Below are positions 17,199 to 25,609 of a stretch of DNA of 64,000 nucleotides, in pieces. Origin of the DNA: Streptomyces sp. GQFP (lineage in GTDB: Bacteria > Actinomycetota > Actinomycetes > Streptomycetales > Streptomycetaceae); contig NZ_CP089312.1 in the NCBI RefSeq assembly GCF_021545335.1, positions 6,138,001-6,202,000 of the forward strand, in the 5' to 3' direction. The translations under genes were made by a program, and so were the position numbers. The notes under the pieces are model-generated. The model did no database searches. It saw only the letters and a list, made by a program, of their open reading frames with translations, and was not told the DNA's origin. Position 1 is the stretch's first letter. Each line of letters starts with the position of its first letter.

Positions 17199-17629
17199 CG
17201 TTCCGACGGGCTGGGCGCGGTGCACAGTGCCCAGATCACCAGGGCGTTGAGCGCGATCAGGACGATGGCCCAGAACGGCGCGTACGGGATCCAGAGGAAG
17301 TTCGCGAGCATGGCCAGGCCGGCCAGCCCCACGCCGACGACCCTGGCCCAGGTGGCGCCCTGGAACAGAGCGGCACCGGCGAGAGTGATGACCACACCCA
17401 GGACCAGATGGATCCAGCCCCATGCGGTGAGATCGAACTCGTACACGTAGTTGCGGGTGGTGACGAACACGTCGTCGTCGGCGATGGCGGCGATGCCCGA
17501 GAAGAGCGCCATCAGTCCGCCGAAGATCATCAGGACGCCGGCGAATACCACCCAGCCGCTGCCGATCCCCGTGTGCGCGGAACTCCGCGCCGCCGCACCC
17601 GAGTGGGCTCCGGTCACATGACTGGCCAT
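17195..17629 (-). CDS. DUF7144-like four-helix membrane protein
   Basis: The 144-residue product has a short polar N-terminus and four transmembrane helices: VVFAGVLMIFGGLMALFSGI, the IHLVLGVVITLAGAALF region, VVGVGLAGLAMLANFLWI and FWAIVLIALNALVIWAL. This matches actinobacterial membrane proteins now grouped as DUF7144, whose role is unknown. AGGAAAGGA lies ahead of the ATG. It is convergent with the exporter gene and divergent from the DUF2252 gene. Confidence 0.75.
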   Translation of the reverse strand: MASHVTGAHSGAAARSSAHTGIGSGWVVFAGVLMIFGGLMALFSGIAAIADDDVFVTTRNYVYEFDLTAWGWIHLVLGVVITLAGAALFQGATWARVVGVGLAGLAMLANFLWIPYAPFWAIVLIALNALVIWALCTAPSPSER

Positions 17630-17940
17630 GGCTGGTTCCTTTCCTGAAGACGGGCGCAGGCGATCACGCCGAGAGCCCGGACGATCAGTAGGGCACCCCG
17701 CAACGGCATGGTCACCTCCGGGAAGAGAAGGCGGATCTGCTGGTCCGTGCTGGTTACGACCATGGGATGTCCCTCGGTCACGGTGCCCCTGCGTCCAGCG
17801 TCCTCCTCCAGCCCGTGGCTCGCCACAGATGACCTGGCCGCCCGAGATGCCCGAGATGCCCGAGGGTGCGGAGTGTGGAACGGTGGAAGAGGGGCCGGGG
17901 CACGTTCTCCACCGGGCGGCTCCGCCCTGGAGGTGAGGAC

Positions 17941-19341
17941 ATGGCTGACCAGGTCGACGGAAACCTTCCCGAAGAACGGGCAGCGCGGGGACGGGCCGCC
18001 CGGGCGGACGCGCCGCGCTCCGCCCACGCGGAGTACCGGCCCGCGGCGAAACGGCCGGACCCGGTGGACACCATCGAGGCACAGTCCGCCGCCCGGGTCC
18101 CGGAACTCGTGCCCATCCGCTACGGCCGGATGCTGGAGTCCCCCTTCCGCTTCTACCGGGGCGCCGCCGCCATCATGGCCGGCGACCTGGCCGACACCCC
18201 CCGCTCGGGCATCACCGCCCAGCTCTGCGGCGACGCGCACCTGCTGAACTTCCGGCTGCTCGCCTCGCCCGAGCGGCATCTGGTGTTCGACATCAACGAC
18301 TTCGACGAGACCCTGCCCGGCCCCTGGGAGTGGGACGTCAAGAGGCTGGCCGCGAGCCTCGCCATCGCCGGACGCGAGAACGGCTACACGGACGCCGAAC
18401 GGGCCTCCGTCGTACGCGCCGCCGTACGGTCCTACCGCGAGCGGATGCGCGACTTCGCCGGCCAGGGCAACCTCGATGTCTGGTACACCCAGGTCGACAT
18501 GGGCACGCTGCAGGCACTGGCGGACCGGAAGCTGGGCTCGCGGGCCCGCGAGCGCACACAGCGGGCCATGACCAAGGCCCGCCGCCGCGACAGCCTCCAG
18601 GCCTTCGAGAAGCTCACGGAGGTGGTCGACGGCCGACGCAGGATCGCCGCCGACCCGCCCCTGATCGTGCCGGCCCAGGACCTGCTGACGGGCGGCGAGC
18701 GCGACGCCCTGGAGGAACAGCTGCGCGAGCTGATCAAGCGGTACGGCCACAGCGTGCAGTCCGACCGCCGCCATCTGCTGCGGCAGTACCGGGTCGTCGA
18801 CATGGCCCGCAAGGTCGTCGGGGTCGGCAGCGTCGGCACCCGCTGCTGGATCATCCTGCTGCTGGGCAGGGACGACGAGGACCCGCTGCTCCTCCAGGCC
18901 AAGGAAGCCGACCGGTCGGTGCTGGCCCCGTACGCCGGGGCGAGCGCCCACGACAACCAGGGCCAGCGGGTCGTCGCCGGGCAGCGCCTCATGCAGGCCA
19001 CCAGCGACATCTTCCTGGGCTGGGAACGCGTCATCGGCATCGACGGACGCCAACGCGACTTCTACGTCCGCCAGTTGCGGGACTGGAAGGGCATCGCCGA
19101 ACCCCAGTTCATGGTCCCCAGAACCATGCGTGCCTTCGGTGAGATCTGCGGCGCCACCCTCGCCCGCGCCCACGCCCGCTCCGGCGACCGCATCGCCATC
19201 GCCGCCTACCTCGGCGGCGGCGGCGCCTTCGACCGCGCACTCACGGTCTTCGCCGAAAGCTACGCCGACCAGAACGAACGCGACCACCAAGCCCTCGTCG
19301 ACGCCGTGCACACCGGCCGGGTCCGCGCGCAGAGCGCATGA
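17941..19341 (+). CDS. DUF2252 family protein
   Basis: The 466-residue cytoplasmic protein belongs to DUF2252, a kinase-like-fold family of unknown substrate. Typical landmarks are the early motif MLESPFRFYRGAA, CGDAHLLNF and FDINDFDETLPGPWEWDVKR, reminiscent of the catalytic and metal loops of aminoglycoside-phosphotransferase-like enzymes, and the late ADRSVLAPYAG. GGAGGTGAG precedes ATG 17941; the longer open frame to 17866 lacks a ribosome-binding site. The next gene starts 29 bp downstream and is probably co-transcribed. Confidence 0.85.
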   Translation: MADQVDGNLPEERAARGRAARADAPRSAHAEYRPAAKRPDPVDTIEAQSAARVPELVPIRYGRMLESPFRFYRGAAAIMAGDLADTPRSGITAQLCGDAHLLNFRLLASPERHLVFDINDFDETLPGPWEWDVKRLAASLAIAGRENGYTDAERASVVRAAVRSYRERMRDFAGQGNLDVWYTQVDMGTLQALADRKLGSRARERTQRAMTKARRRDSLQAFEKLTEVVDGRRRIAADPPLIVPAQDLLTGGERDALEEQLRELIKRYGHSVQSDRRHLLRQYRVVDMARKVVGVGSVGTRCWIILLLGRDDEDPLLLQAKEADRSVLAPYAGASAHDNQGQRVVAGQRLMQATSDIFLGWERVIGIDGRQRDFYVRQLRDWKGIAEPQFMVPRTMRAFGEICGATLARAHARSGDRIAIAAYLGGGGAFDRALTVFAESYADQNERDHQALVDAVHTGRVRAQSA

Positions 19342-19370
19342 TTCGAAGGGCGGGAGACAGGAGAACGACC

Positions 19371-19790
19371 ATGAGCGACAGCCTCTACCTGGCGTACGAC
19401 TATCCGCTGCTGGGCGCGTTCTGGACGCTCATGTGGGTCTTCCTCTGGATCCTGTGGATCATCCTGCTGTTCCGCGTCCTCGGGGACGTCTTCCGCGACG
19501 ACGCGCTGAGCGGCTGGGCGAAGACGGGCTGGACCCTCTTCCTGCTCGTCCTGCCGTTCCTCGGCATCTTCGTGTACCTGATCGCACGGGGCCGCGACAT
19601 GGGCAAGCGCGAACAGCAGGCCGCCAGGGCACGGCAGGAGTCGCTGGACGCGTACGTCCGCCAGACCGCGGGGAGTCCGGGCAACGGCGGCCACGCGGAC
19701 GAACTGGCCAAGCTCTCCGAGCTGAAGAACAGGGGCGACCTCACGGAGACGGAGTTCCAGCACGCCAAGGAGAAGGTCCTGTCCTCCTGA
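19371..19790 (+). CDS. PLDc_N/SHOCT small membrane protein
   Basis: The 139-residue protein has two transmembrane helices (LMWVFLWILWIILLFRVLGD and the LFLLVLPFLGIFVYLIARG region), a charged linker and a C-terminal SHOCT motif (ELAKLSELKNRGDLTETEF). SHOCT domains are short oligomerisation or nucleic-acid-associated helices. ACAGGAG precedes the ATG. It follows the DUF2252 gene closely and is convergent with the sulfotransferase. Its role is unknown. Confidence 0.8.
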   Translation: MSDSLYLAYDYPLLGAFWTLMWVFLWILWIILLFRVLGDVFRDDALSGWAKTGWTLFLLVLPFLGIFVYLIARGRDMGKREQQAARARQESLDAYVRQTAGSPGNGGHADELAKLSELKNRGDLTETEFQHAKEKVLSS

Positions 19791-19811
19791 CCGGCCAAGG
19801 GGCGAACGGGA

Positions 19812-20723
19812 CTACAGATACCCCCACGTCCGACACATCTCCCGCAGCACCTCGGGTATCTCCTCGGCAGCCGGAGCCGGCCGGTCCGGCTGGACCTTCC
19901 CCGAGCGGATCTTGTCGTTCCAGTCGCCGAAGCCGCCGCCCAGGACCGCGCCCTCCAGGCTGCTGCCGTACTCCAGCATGCCGGGCTGCCACTCCAGGTC
20001 CAGGAAGTCGCACAGGGCGCGGAGTTCGGTGGCGGGGTCGGCGGTGAGGTCCTCGTACGTGAGGATGTGGCCGCCCAGTTTCGCGTGGGCCTCCTCCATC
20101 GCCACCATGTACTGCAGCACCCGGGACGCCGCCTCCTCGCGGGTGCGGTCGGGTACCGCCTCGTGCCAGGAGCGGGCGACCGAGGCCGGGTGGCGGCGCA
20201 GGAAGACGAAGCGGGCGTCGGGCCAGGTCTCGGCGATGCGCTGCCACTGGAAGGTGTTGCCCGGGGTCTTCTCCACGATGAACGGCTTGCCCGACTTGAC
20301 CAGTTCCCGGTGCAGGGCACGGTCCCAGAGCAGGCCCTCCAGATCCTCGTAGCCGAGACCGAGCGCCTCGAAGGAGCGTTCGGTGGGGCTGCCGGACTTG
20401 AAGTACACCTCCAGGCCGGTCAGATGCAGTTCGTGCGAGGCGTGCAGCTCGGAGTGGGCGCCCAGCATCATGCGGAGCAGTGTCGAGCCCGACCGCACGG
20501 GCGCCAGGACGAAGACCGGACGGTCCAGGAGCCGGTCGATCTCCGGGTCCACCGGATGCCGGGGCGCGGCCGGCGGCCGGGCCGGACGCGGCTGGCGCGG
20601 CTTCGGCATGGCGTCCAGGGTGCCGGCCTTCGCACCCGCGACGGTCTTGGACGCGGGGACGCGGCGCACCTGGTAGCCGGTCGTCTCGGCGATCTTGGAG
20701 TTCAACTTCCGCAGGATGCTCAT
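19812..20723 (-). CDS. Sulfotransferase family protein
   Basis: The 303-residue protein resembles PAPS-dependent sulfotransferases. The 5'-phosphosulfate loop is FVLAPVRSGSTLLRMML (about residues 72-88), a catalytic-type acidic/His stretch follows (SELHASHELHLTG), and the 3'-phosphate-binding region is RFVFLRRHPASVARSWHEA. FIVEKTPGN is also a family motif. The sulfate acceptor is unknown. There is no biosynthetic cluster beside it. Two direct repeats lie 20 bp upstream of the start. ATG 20723 is chosen because the protein-like sequence begins there. Confidence 0.82.
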   Translation of the reverse strand: MSILRKLNSKIAETTGYQVRRVPASKTVAGAKAGTLDAMPKPRQPRPARPPAAPRHPVDPEIDRLLDRPVFVLAPVRSGSTLLRMMLGAHSELHASHELHLTGLEVYFKSGSPTERSFEALGLGYEDLEGLLWDRALHRELVKSGKPFIVEKTPGNTFQWQRIAETWPDARFVFLRRHPASVARSWHEAVPDRTREEAASRVLQYMVAMEEAHAKLGGHILTYEDLTADPATELRALCDFLDLEWQPGMLEYGSSLEGAVLGGGFGDWNDKIRSGKVQPDRPAPAAEEIPEVLREMCRTWGYL

Positions 20724-20742
20724 GGGGCGGCACGCTAGAACT

Positions 20743-20776
20743 CTTACCTGAGACTTACCTTTGTCTTGCCTGAGAC
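20743..20776 (-). promoter_or_regulatory. Direct repeat CTTRCCTGAGAC, two copies 22 bp apart
   Basis: CTTACCTGAGAC (20743-20754) and CTTGCCTGAGAC (20765-20776) differ at one base and are spaced two helical turns apart, immediately upstream of the sulfotransferase gene. This layout suits a regulator binding as a dimer on one DNA face. No known motif was assigned. Confidence 0.4.
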
Positions 20777-20825
20777 GGAAGTAAAAGGCCCTTGGTGAGC
20801 GCCCCATCTCTTTCAAGCCCGGCCT

Positions 20826-21278
20826 TCAAGCCCCTGGCAGCAACCGCTTCGTCAGCGTGTACTCCGTCACCCCCGGCGGATAGTCCGGGATCACGCACAC
20901 CACCTCGTACCCCTGCTTCCGGTAGAAGTCCGGCGCCTGGAAGTCCCAGGTCTCCAGGCGTACGTCGGTGCACGCGCGCTCCCCGCGCGCCTTGTGCTCC
21001 GCTTCGGCGAGGAGACGGGAGCCGAGGCCGCTGCCCCGGTGCGGGGCGTCGACCCAGAGGTACGTCACATGCAGCCAGGTCGTCCAGGTGTGGCCGACCA
21101 GGCCCCCCGCCAGCTCACCCTTCGCATCCAACGCCCATACGTGGAGCGGGAGTTCTCGTTCTGCCGGGGTTCCGCGCAGGGCGCGCAGCACCGGTGATGC
21201 CGCCGTGTTCGTGTCGCGCAACCTTGATCGGAGAAGAGAGAGCCATTCCTTGTCGACTTCTGTCTCAATACGAAACAT
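20826..21278 (-). CDS. GNAT-family N-acetyltransferase
   Basis: The roughly 150-residue protein has a GNAT fold: VGHTWTTWLHVTYLWVD for the central strands and PHRGSGLGSRLLAEAE as the acetyl-CoA loop (RGSGLG). The end FYRKQGYEVVCVIPDYPPG is typical of the last strand pair. ATG 21278 is preferred (MFRIETEVDKEW); ATGs at 21290 and 21305 are possible and no clear ribosome-binding site separates them. The substrate is unknown. It is a single-gene unit between two unrelated genes. Confidence 0.8.
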   Translation of the reverse strand: MFRIETEVDKEWLSLLRSRLRDTNTAASPVLRALRGTPAERELPLHVWALDAKGELAGGLVGHTWTTWLHVTYLWVDAPHRGSGLGSRLLAEAEHKARGERACTDVRLETWDFQAPDFYRKQGYEVVCVIPDYPPGVTEYTLTKRLLPGA

Positions 21279-21586
21279 GCGGCACACCATAAACGTGCTG
21301 GCCAATCAGTTCTGCGAATTAGCTTCCGCTCCTGCCTCCCGGCCGTACCCTGATGAACAGCACCGGTGGGGGCCGGTGCTGATCAGGGGGCGAGACAGTC
21401 GGGTACGACGCCCGGAGTGGGGGTAGCAGTCATCGCACGGCGGCGGCCGCGCGGAGTGACTGCGGCAGCCCCGTCCCAGGCCAGAACCAACAGCCGGGGA
21501 CTGCTCCGGGCGTCGTGTCCGCACGGGTTGTCCCCCCGACGATTGGGTGTCCCCAGCTCTTGAGGAGCTCGGGGAAGGGGGTTTCA

Positions 21587-22360
21587 GTGGTTCGCATCCG
21601 AGTCCTGGTCGTCGACGACCACCGCATCTTCGCCGAGTCGCTCGCCGCCGCACTGGCCGCGGAGCCCGACGTCGACGTCTCCGCCGCCGGCAGCGGTCCC
21701 GCCGCGCTGCGCAGTCTGGAGCGCGCGGTGGCCGAGGGCCGCAGGTTCGACGTCCTGCTCGTCGACTCCGACCTGGGCGGCAATGTGCCCGGGGCACGTC
21801 CGGCGGTGCCCGTGCAGGAGGGCAACGAGGAAGGGCTGGTCGACGGTATCTCGCTGGTCGCGGGCGTCCGTACGGGCCATCCGCATGTACGAACAGTCGT
21901 CCTCGCCGAGAAGGACGACCCGAGGCGGGCCGCACTCGCCCTCCAGGCCGGGGCCTCCGGCTGGGTCGCCAAGGACTGCTCGCTGTCCCGGCTGCTGACC
22001 GTCATCCGGGGCGTGCTCCGGGACGAGACGCACCTTCCGCCGGCGCTGCTGACGGGCGTACTGCGCGAGCTGACCGCCGCCCGCAAGCACCGCACCGAGA
22101 GCGAGCGGCTCGTGGAGTCACTCACTCCCCGGGAGCGGGAGGTACTGCGGTGCATGGTCGCCGGCCTCGGCCGCAAGGCCGTCGCCGAACGCCTGTTCCT
22201 CTCCCCGCACACCGTGCGCACCCACATGCAGAACGTGCTGGGCAAGCTCGGCGTCCACTCCACCCTCGCCGCCGTCGCCCTCGCCCGACGGGCCGGCGTC
22301 GGCCCCGTCGACCTGGGCCCGGCTGTCCGGATCGGCGTGGAGGAGAGCAGCAGCGCCTGA
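21587..22360 (+). CDS. LuxR/NarL-family response regulator
   Basis: The 257-residue protein has a receiver domain and a LuxR-type helix-turn-helix (LTPREREVLRCMVAGLGRKAVAERLFLSPHTVRTHMQNVLGKL region). The acidic pair VVDDH and the phosphoacceptor region DVLLVDSDLGG are present, so unlike the paralogue at 11412 it keeps an Asp after beta-3. There is an unusual insert after that Asp (NVPGARPAVPVQEGNEEG). GTG 21587 has a GGGGAAGGGGG ribosome-binding site. No histidine kinase is adjacent. Convergent with the MarR gene. Confidence 0.85.
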   Translation: MVRIRVLVVDDHRIFAESLAAALAAEPDVDVSAAGSGPAALRSLERAVAEGRRFDVLLVDSDLGGNVPGARPAVPVQEGNEEGLVDGISLVAGVRTGHPHVRTVVLAEKDDPRRAALALQAGASGWVAKDCSLSRLLTVIRGVLRDETHLPPALLTGVLRELTAARKHRTESERLVESLTPREREVLRCMVAGLGRKAVAERLFLSPHTVRTHMQNVLGKLGVHSTLAAVALARRAGVGPVDLGPAVRIGVEESSSA

Positions 22361-22379
22361 CCGGGGACGCCTTCGGCGC

Positions 22380-22877
22380 TCAGCCGGGGATGTTGTCGAA
22401 GGGCGCCGTCAACTGGCGCAGCAGCCCGGCGAGTTCGCCCCGCTGCGCCCGCGACAGCTCCGCCAGGATCGCGCGCTCCTGGTCCAGCAGCCCGGCCAGC
22501 GCCTGATCCGCCCTGTCCTGCCCCTCCACCGTGAGCCGCACCAGCACCCCCCGCCGGTCACTGGGGTCGGGGAGCCGCTCCACCAGACCCTTCTTCGTCA
22601 GCCGGTCGATACGGTTCGTCATCGTGCCGGAGGTGACCAGGGTCTGGGTGAGGAGCTGTCCGGGGGAGAGCTGATACGGGTTCCCGGCACGCCGTAGCGC
22701 GGTCAGAACGTCGAACTCCCATGGCTCCAGGGCGTGCTCGGCGAAGGCGAGCCTGCGCGCACGGTCCAGATGCCGGGCCAGCCTGCTGACCCGGCTGAGC
22801 ACTTCGAGCGGTTCCACGTCGAGGTCCGGGCGCTCCCGGCGCCACGCAGCGACCAGTCGATCGACCTCGTCCTCCAT
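22380..22877 (-). CDS. MarR-family transcriptional regulator
   Basis: The 165-residue winged-helix protein has the MarR core: WEFDVLTALRRAG, LTQTLVTSGTMTNRIDRLTKKGLVER (recognition helix) and the DPSDRRGVLVRLT wing. MarR proteins are usually dimeric repressors released by small ligands. It is divergent from the methyltransferase gene, and a near-perfect palindrome plus an extra half-site sits in the 123-bp interval, so autoregulation and control of the methyltransferase are likely. Confidence 0.88.
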   Translation of the reverse strand: MEDEVDRLVAAWRRERPDLDVEPLEVLSRVSRLARHLDRARRLAFAEHALEPWEFDVLTALRRAGNPYQLSPGQLLTQTLVTSGTMTNRIDRLTKKGLVERLPDPSDRRGVLVRLTVEGQDRADQALAGLLDQERAILAELSRAQRGELAGLLRQLTAPFDNIPG

Positions 22878-22907
22878 GACGATCAGTGTAGTGGTTGTGT
22901 CGACGTG

Positions 22908-22946
22908 AAGTCTCTTGGGATCAAGTCTCTTGACGTCGAGATACTT
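22908..22946. promoter_or_regulatory. Probable MarR operator with additional half-site
   Basis: A 24-bp imperfect palindrome spans 22923-22946, with left arm AAGTCTCTTG, central GACGTC and right arm ending GAGATACTT; 20 of the 24 positions are symmetric. The left arm AAGTCTCTTG is repeated exactly at 22908-22917, 15 bp upstream. The site lies between the MarR gene and the methyltransferase it faces. Palindromes of TCTTGA...TCGAGA type are typical for this family. Confidence 0.65.
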
Positions 22947-23000
22947 GTGGGGTCAGGCTGGACCCGAAGACCATGGGCGAGACCGACAGGAGCCCCACGC

Positions 23001-23822
23001 ATGCCGACTTCCACCCCCGCCCCCACCTGGGACCCCACCCAGTACCTCCGCCACGCCGACCACCGAGCCCGCCCCTTCACCGACCTCCTGGCCCGAGTAC
23101 CCACCCTCCCCTCCGCCGAGCCCCGCATCGCCGACCTGGGCTGCGGCCCCGGCAACGTCACCACGGTCCTCGCCGACCGCTGGCCCACCGCGCACATCAC
23201 CGGGTACGACAACTCCGCACCGATGCTGGAACGGGCCGCGCGCCACGCGGGCCCCACGGCGGGCGGCGGGCGCCTCGACTTCGCCCACGCGGACGCCACG
23301 GCGTGGGCGCCCTCGGAGACGTACGACCTGATCGTCTCGAACGCCGCCCTCCAGTGGGTCGACGGCCACCTCGACGCCTTCCCGGCCTGGCTGGACGCGG
23401 TCGCCCCCGGCGGCACCTTCGCCTTCCAGGTCCCGAACAACCTCGACGCACCCCTGCACACCCTGATGCGCGAACTGGGCACAGGCGCCCGCTGGCGAAG
23501 CCGCCTCGGCGAGGTACTGCGCCACGAGGACTCGGTCCACGCCCCCCTCGTCTACCTCGACCGCCTGGCCCGCCTCGGCTGCGAGACGGACGTCTGGGAG
23601 ACGACGTACCTCCACGTCCTGAAGGGCGAGGACCCGGTCCTGGACTGGGTCAAGGGCACGGGCCTGCGCCCGGTACTGACGGCTCTGGCGGCCGACCCGG
23701 AGGCGAGGGACGCCTTCATCACGGAGTACCGCGACCTGCTGCGGGCCGTCTACCCGACGGAGGAGTACGGCACGGTGCTGCCGTTCCAGCGGCTGTTCGC
23801 CGTGGCACGGAAGGCGGGCTGA
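23001..23822 (+). CDS. tam: Trans-aconitate 2-methyltransferase-like protein
   Basis: The 273-residue class I SAM methyltransferase matches the trans-aconitate methyltransferase family, which methylates trans-aconitate so that it cannot inhibit aconitase. Family marks are the N-terminal WDPTQYLRHADHRARPF, the SAM-binding loop IADLGCGPGNVT, the acidic TGYDNSAPML and the VSNAALQWVDGH motif. ACAGGAG precedes the ATG. The VOC gene begins three bases after its stop, so the pair is an operon, probably controlled by the divergent MarR protein. Confidence 0.8.
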   Translation: MPTSTPAPTWDPTQYLRHADHRARPFTDLLARVPTLPSAEPRIADLGCGPGNVTTVLADRWPTAHITGYDNSAPMLERAARHAGPTAGGGRLDFAHADATAWAPSETYDLIVSNAALQWVDGHLDAFPAWLDAVAPGGTFAFQVPNNLDAPLHTLMRELGTGARWRSRLGEVLRHEDSVHAPLVYLDRLARLGCETDVWETTYLHVLKGEDPVLDWVKGTGLRPVLTALAADPEARDAFITEYRDLLRAVYPTEEYGTVLPFQRLFAVARKAG

Positions 23823-23825
23823 GCG

Positions 23826-24197
23826 ATGATCGCCGCCGTCGACCATGTGCAGCTGGCCGCCCCGCCCGGCACGGAGGACGCCCTGCGGGCCTATTACGCC
23901 GACACCCTCGGCATGACCGAGATCCCGAAGCCACCGACCCTGGCCGCCCGGGGCGGCTGCTGGTTCCAGGCGGGCCCGGTGCAGTTGCATCTCGGGATCG
24001 AGAAGGACTTCCGCCCGGCCAGGAAGGCCCACCCGGGCCTGCGGGTCATCGGCATCGGGGCGTACGCAGAACTGCTCGCCGCCCGTGGGGCGACGGTCAC
24101 CTGGGACGGCGACCTGCCGGGGCACCGGCGCTTCTTCTCCTACGACCCGGTGGGCAACCGGCTGGAGTTCCTGGAACGCGATCACTCGTTCGGATGA
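23826..24197 (+). CDS. VOC (glyoxalase/dioxygenase fold) protein
   Basis: The 123-residue single-module VOC protein shows the starting strand DHVQLAAPPGTEDALRAYY, the middle CWFQAGPVQLHLGIEKDF and the end RRFFSYDPVGNRLEFLER. Metal-ligand positions His (DHVQL), His (LHLG) and Glu (LEFLE) are present, so it may be a metal-dependent enzyme or a binding protein. It is 3 bp downstream of the methyltransferase gene. Substrate unknown. Confidence 0.82.
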   Translation: MIAAVDHVQLAAPPGTEDALRAYYADTLGMTEIPKPPTLAARGGCWFQAGPVQLHLGIEKDFRPARKAHPGLRVIGIGAYAELLAARGATVTWDGDLPGHRRFFSYDPVGNRLEFLERDHSFG

Positions 24198-24302
24198 TCA
24201 GGTGGGAAGGGGCGGTACCAGGCGTTTCGCCTCCGTAGCGTTCGGGTGTCGCTTGTGCCGCAGTGGCGCCCGCGCCCACACTGAAGGAGGAGGTGCTTCT
24301 TG

Positions 24303-24926
24303 ATGACCGCTCTTGCGCATGAGGTGATTCCCGTGGTGGAGGACGAGCCGGGCTCGACGCTCGACGAGATCCTTTGGGAGACCTGGAAGTCCATGGACCT
24401 TCCCGAGGGCTACCGCGCCGAGATCATCGAAGGGTCCATCGAGGTGTCGCCGACCGGTCGCCGTCGTCACGGCGTGCTCATCAACCGCCTCCGGCGGGCG
24501 CTGGAGGTTCACATGGCGCATGGTGACCATGCGCCCTACCAGGACATCAACGTCATCCACCGTCGCAAGTCCTGGATCCCCGACCTCTTCATCGCTCCCA
24601 GGGACCTGGACGACATCCCCGACGAGGACGACCTGGGAGTCGACGCGGCGGGAGTTCTCATGGTCGTCGAAGTCGTTTCTCCCGGCCGTCGGAACATCGA
24701 GCGCGACCGGGTACGCAAGCGCCGCGAGTACGCCCGGGCAGACATCCCCATCTACGTGATCATCGATGACTTCGACGACGGCGGCGCCGTGTTGGTGTTG
24801 ACCGAGCCCGATTACAAGAAGGCCATCTACAAGGCAGAGCAGCGTGTCCCCTACGGCGTGGACGTAGTCATCCCCGTCGGCCCCGCCAAGGGCCTCGTGA
24901 TCGGGGACGCGATCACCCGCGCTTGA
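24303..24926 (+). CDS. Uma2-family PD-(D/E)xK nuclease-like protein
   Basis: The 207-residue protein belongs to the Uma2 (DUF820) family of restriction-endonuclease-fold proteins, abundant in actinobacteria and cyanobacteria. Visible core elements are LPEGYRAEIIEGSIEVSPTG, SWIPDLFIAPRDLDD (first acidic residue), VLMVVEVVSPGR (E-x-V) and RRREYARADIPIYVIID-like helix and strand. GAAGGAGGAGG stands before ATG 24303. Cellular role is unclear; it stands alone between an operon and the TetR gene. Confidence 0.85.
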   Translation: MTALAHEVIPVVEDEPGSTLDEILWETWKSMDLPEGYRAEIIEGSIEVSPTGRRRHGVLINRLRRALEVHMAHGDHAPYQDINVIHRRKSWIPDLFIAPRDLDDIPDEDDLGVDAAGVLMVVEVVSPGRRNIERDRVRKRREYARADIPIYVIIDDFDDGGAVLVLTEPDYKKAIYKAEQRVPYGVDVVIPVGPAKGLVIGDAITRA

Positions 24927-24931
24927 CCCCG

Positions 24932-25609
24932 TCAGCTCTTCCGTCGCCCGATCAGGTGCGGCTTCGCCTCCAGACCGTCCAGCCCGTTCCACGCCAGGTT
25001 CACCAGATGGGCCGCCACCTCCGCCTTCTTCGGGCGGCGTACGTCCAGCCACCACTGGCCTGTCAGGGCGACCATGCCGACCAGGGCCTGGGCGTACAGG
25101 GGGGCCAGTTTCGGGTCGAAGCCGCGGCTCTTGAACTCGCGGCCCAGGATGTCCTCCACTTGGGTGGCGATGTCCGAGATCAGGGATGCGAAGGAGCCTG
25201 TCGACTGGGGGATGGGGGAGTCGCGGACCAGGATGCGGAAGCCGTCCGTGTACTCCTCGATGTAGTCGAGGAGCGCGAAGGCCGCTTGTTCGCACAGTTC
25301 TCTGGGGTGGCCCGCCGTCAGCGAGCTCGTCACCATGTCCAGCAGGCGCCGCATCTCGCGGTCCACCACCACCGCGTACAGGCCCTCCTTGCCGCCGAAG
25401 TGCTCGTAGACGACGGGCTTGGACACGCCGGCCTTCGCCGCGATCTCCTCCACCGACGTCGCCTCGAAGCCCTTCGCGGCGAACAGGGTGCGGCCGATCT
25501 CCAGCAACTGGGCCCGGCGCTCGGCACCCGTCATCCGGGTGCGGCGGGGGCGCCGCGGTTTCTCATTGCTCGGAGTGCTGCTGGAGTCGGTCGCCACGGC
25601 GTCAATCAT
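24932..25609 (-). CDS. TetR-family transcriptional regulator
   Basis: The 225-residue protein has an N-terminal TetR helix-turn-helix (RRAQLLEIGRTLFAAKGFE ... EEIAAKAGVSKPVVYEHFGGKEGLY) and a C-terminal ligand-binding helical domain ending in TGQWWLDVRRPKKAEVAAHL. Its ATG overlaps the desaturase stop as ATGA, so they are co-translated. It probably senses a fatty-acyl compound and represses this operon through the tandem sites at 26721-26749. The assignment to lipid control is inference from gene order. Confidence 0.9.
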   Translation of the reverse strand: MIDAVATDSSSTPSNEKPRRPRRTRMTGAERRAQLLEIGRTLFAAKGFEATSVEEIAAKAGVSKPVVYEHFGGKEGLYAVVVDREMRRLLDMVTSSLTAGHPRELCEQAAFALLDYIEEYTDGFRILVRDSPIPQSTGSFASLISDIATQVEDILGREFKSRGFDPKLAPLYAQALVGMVALTGQWWLDVRRPKKAEVAAHLVNLAWNGLDGLEAKPHLIGRRKS

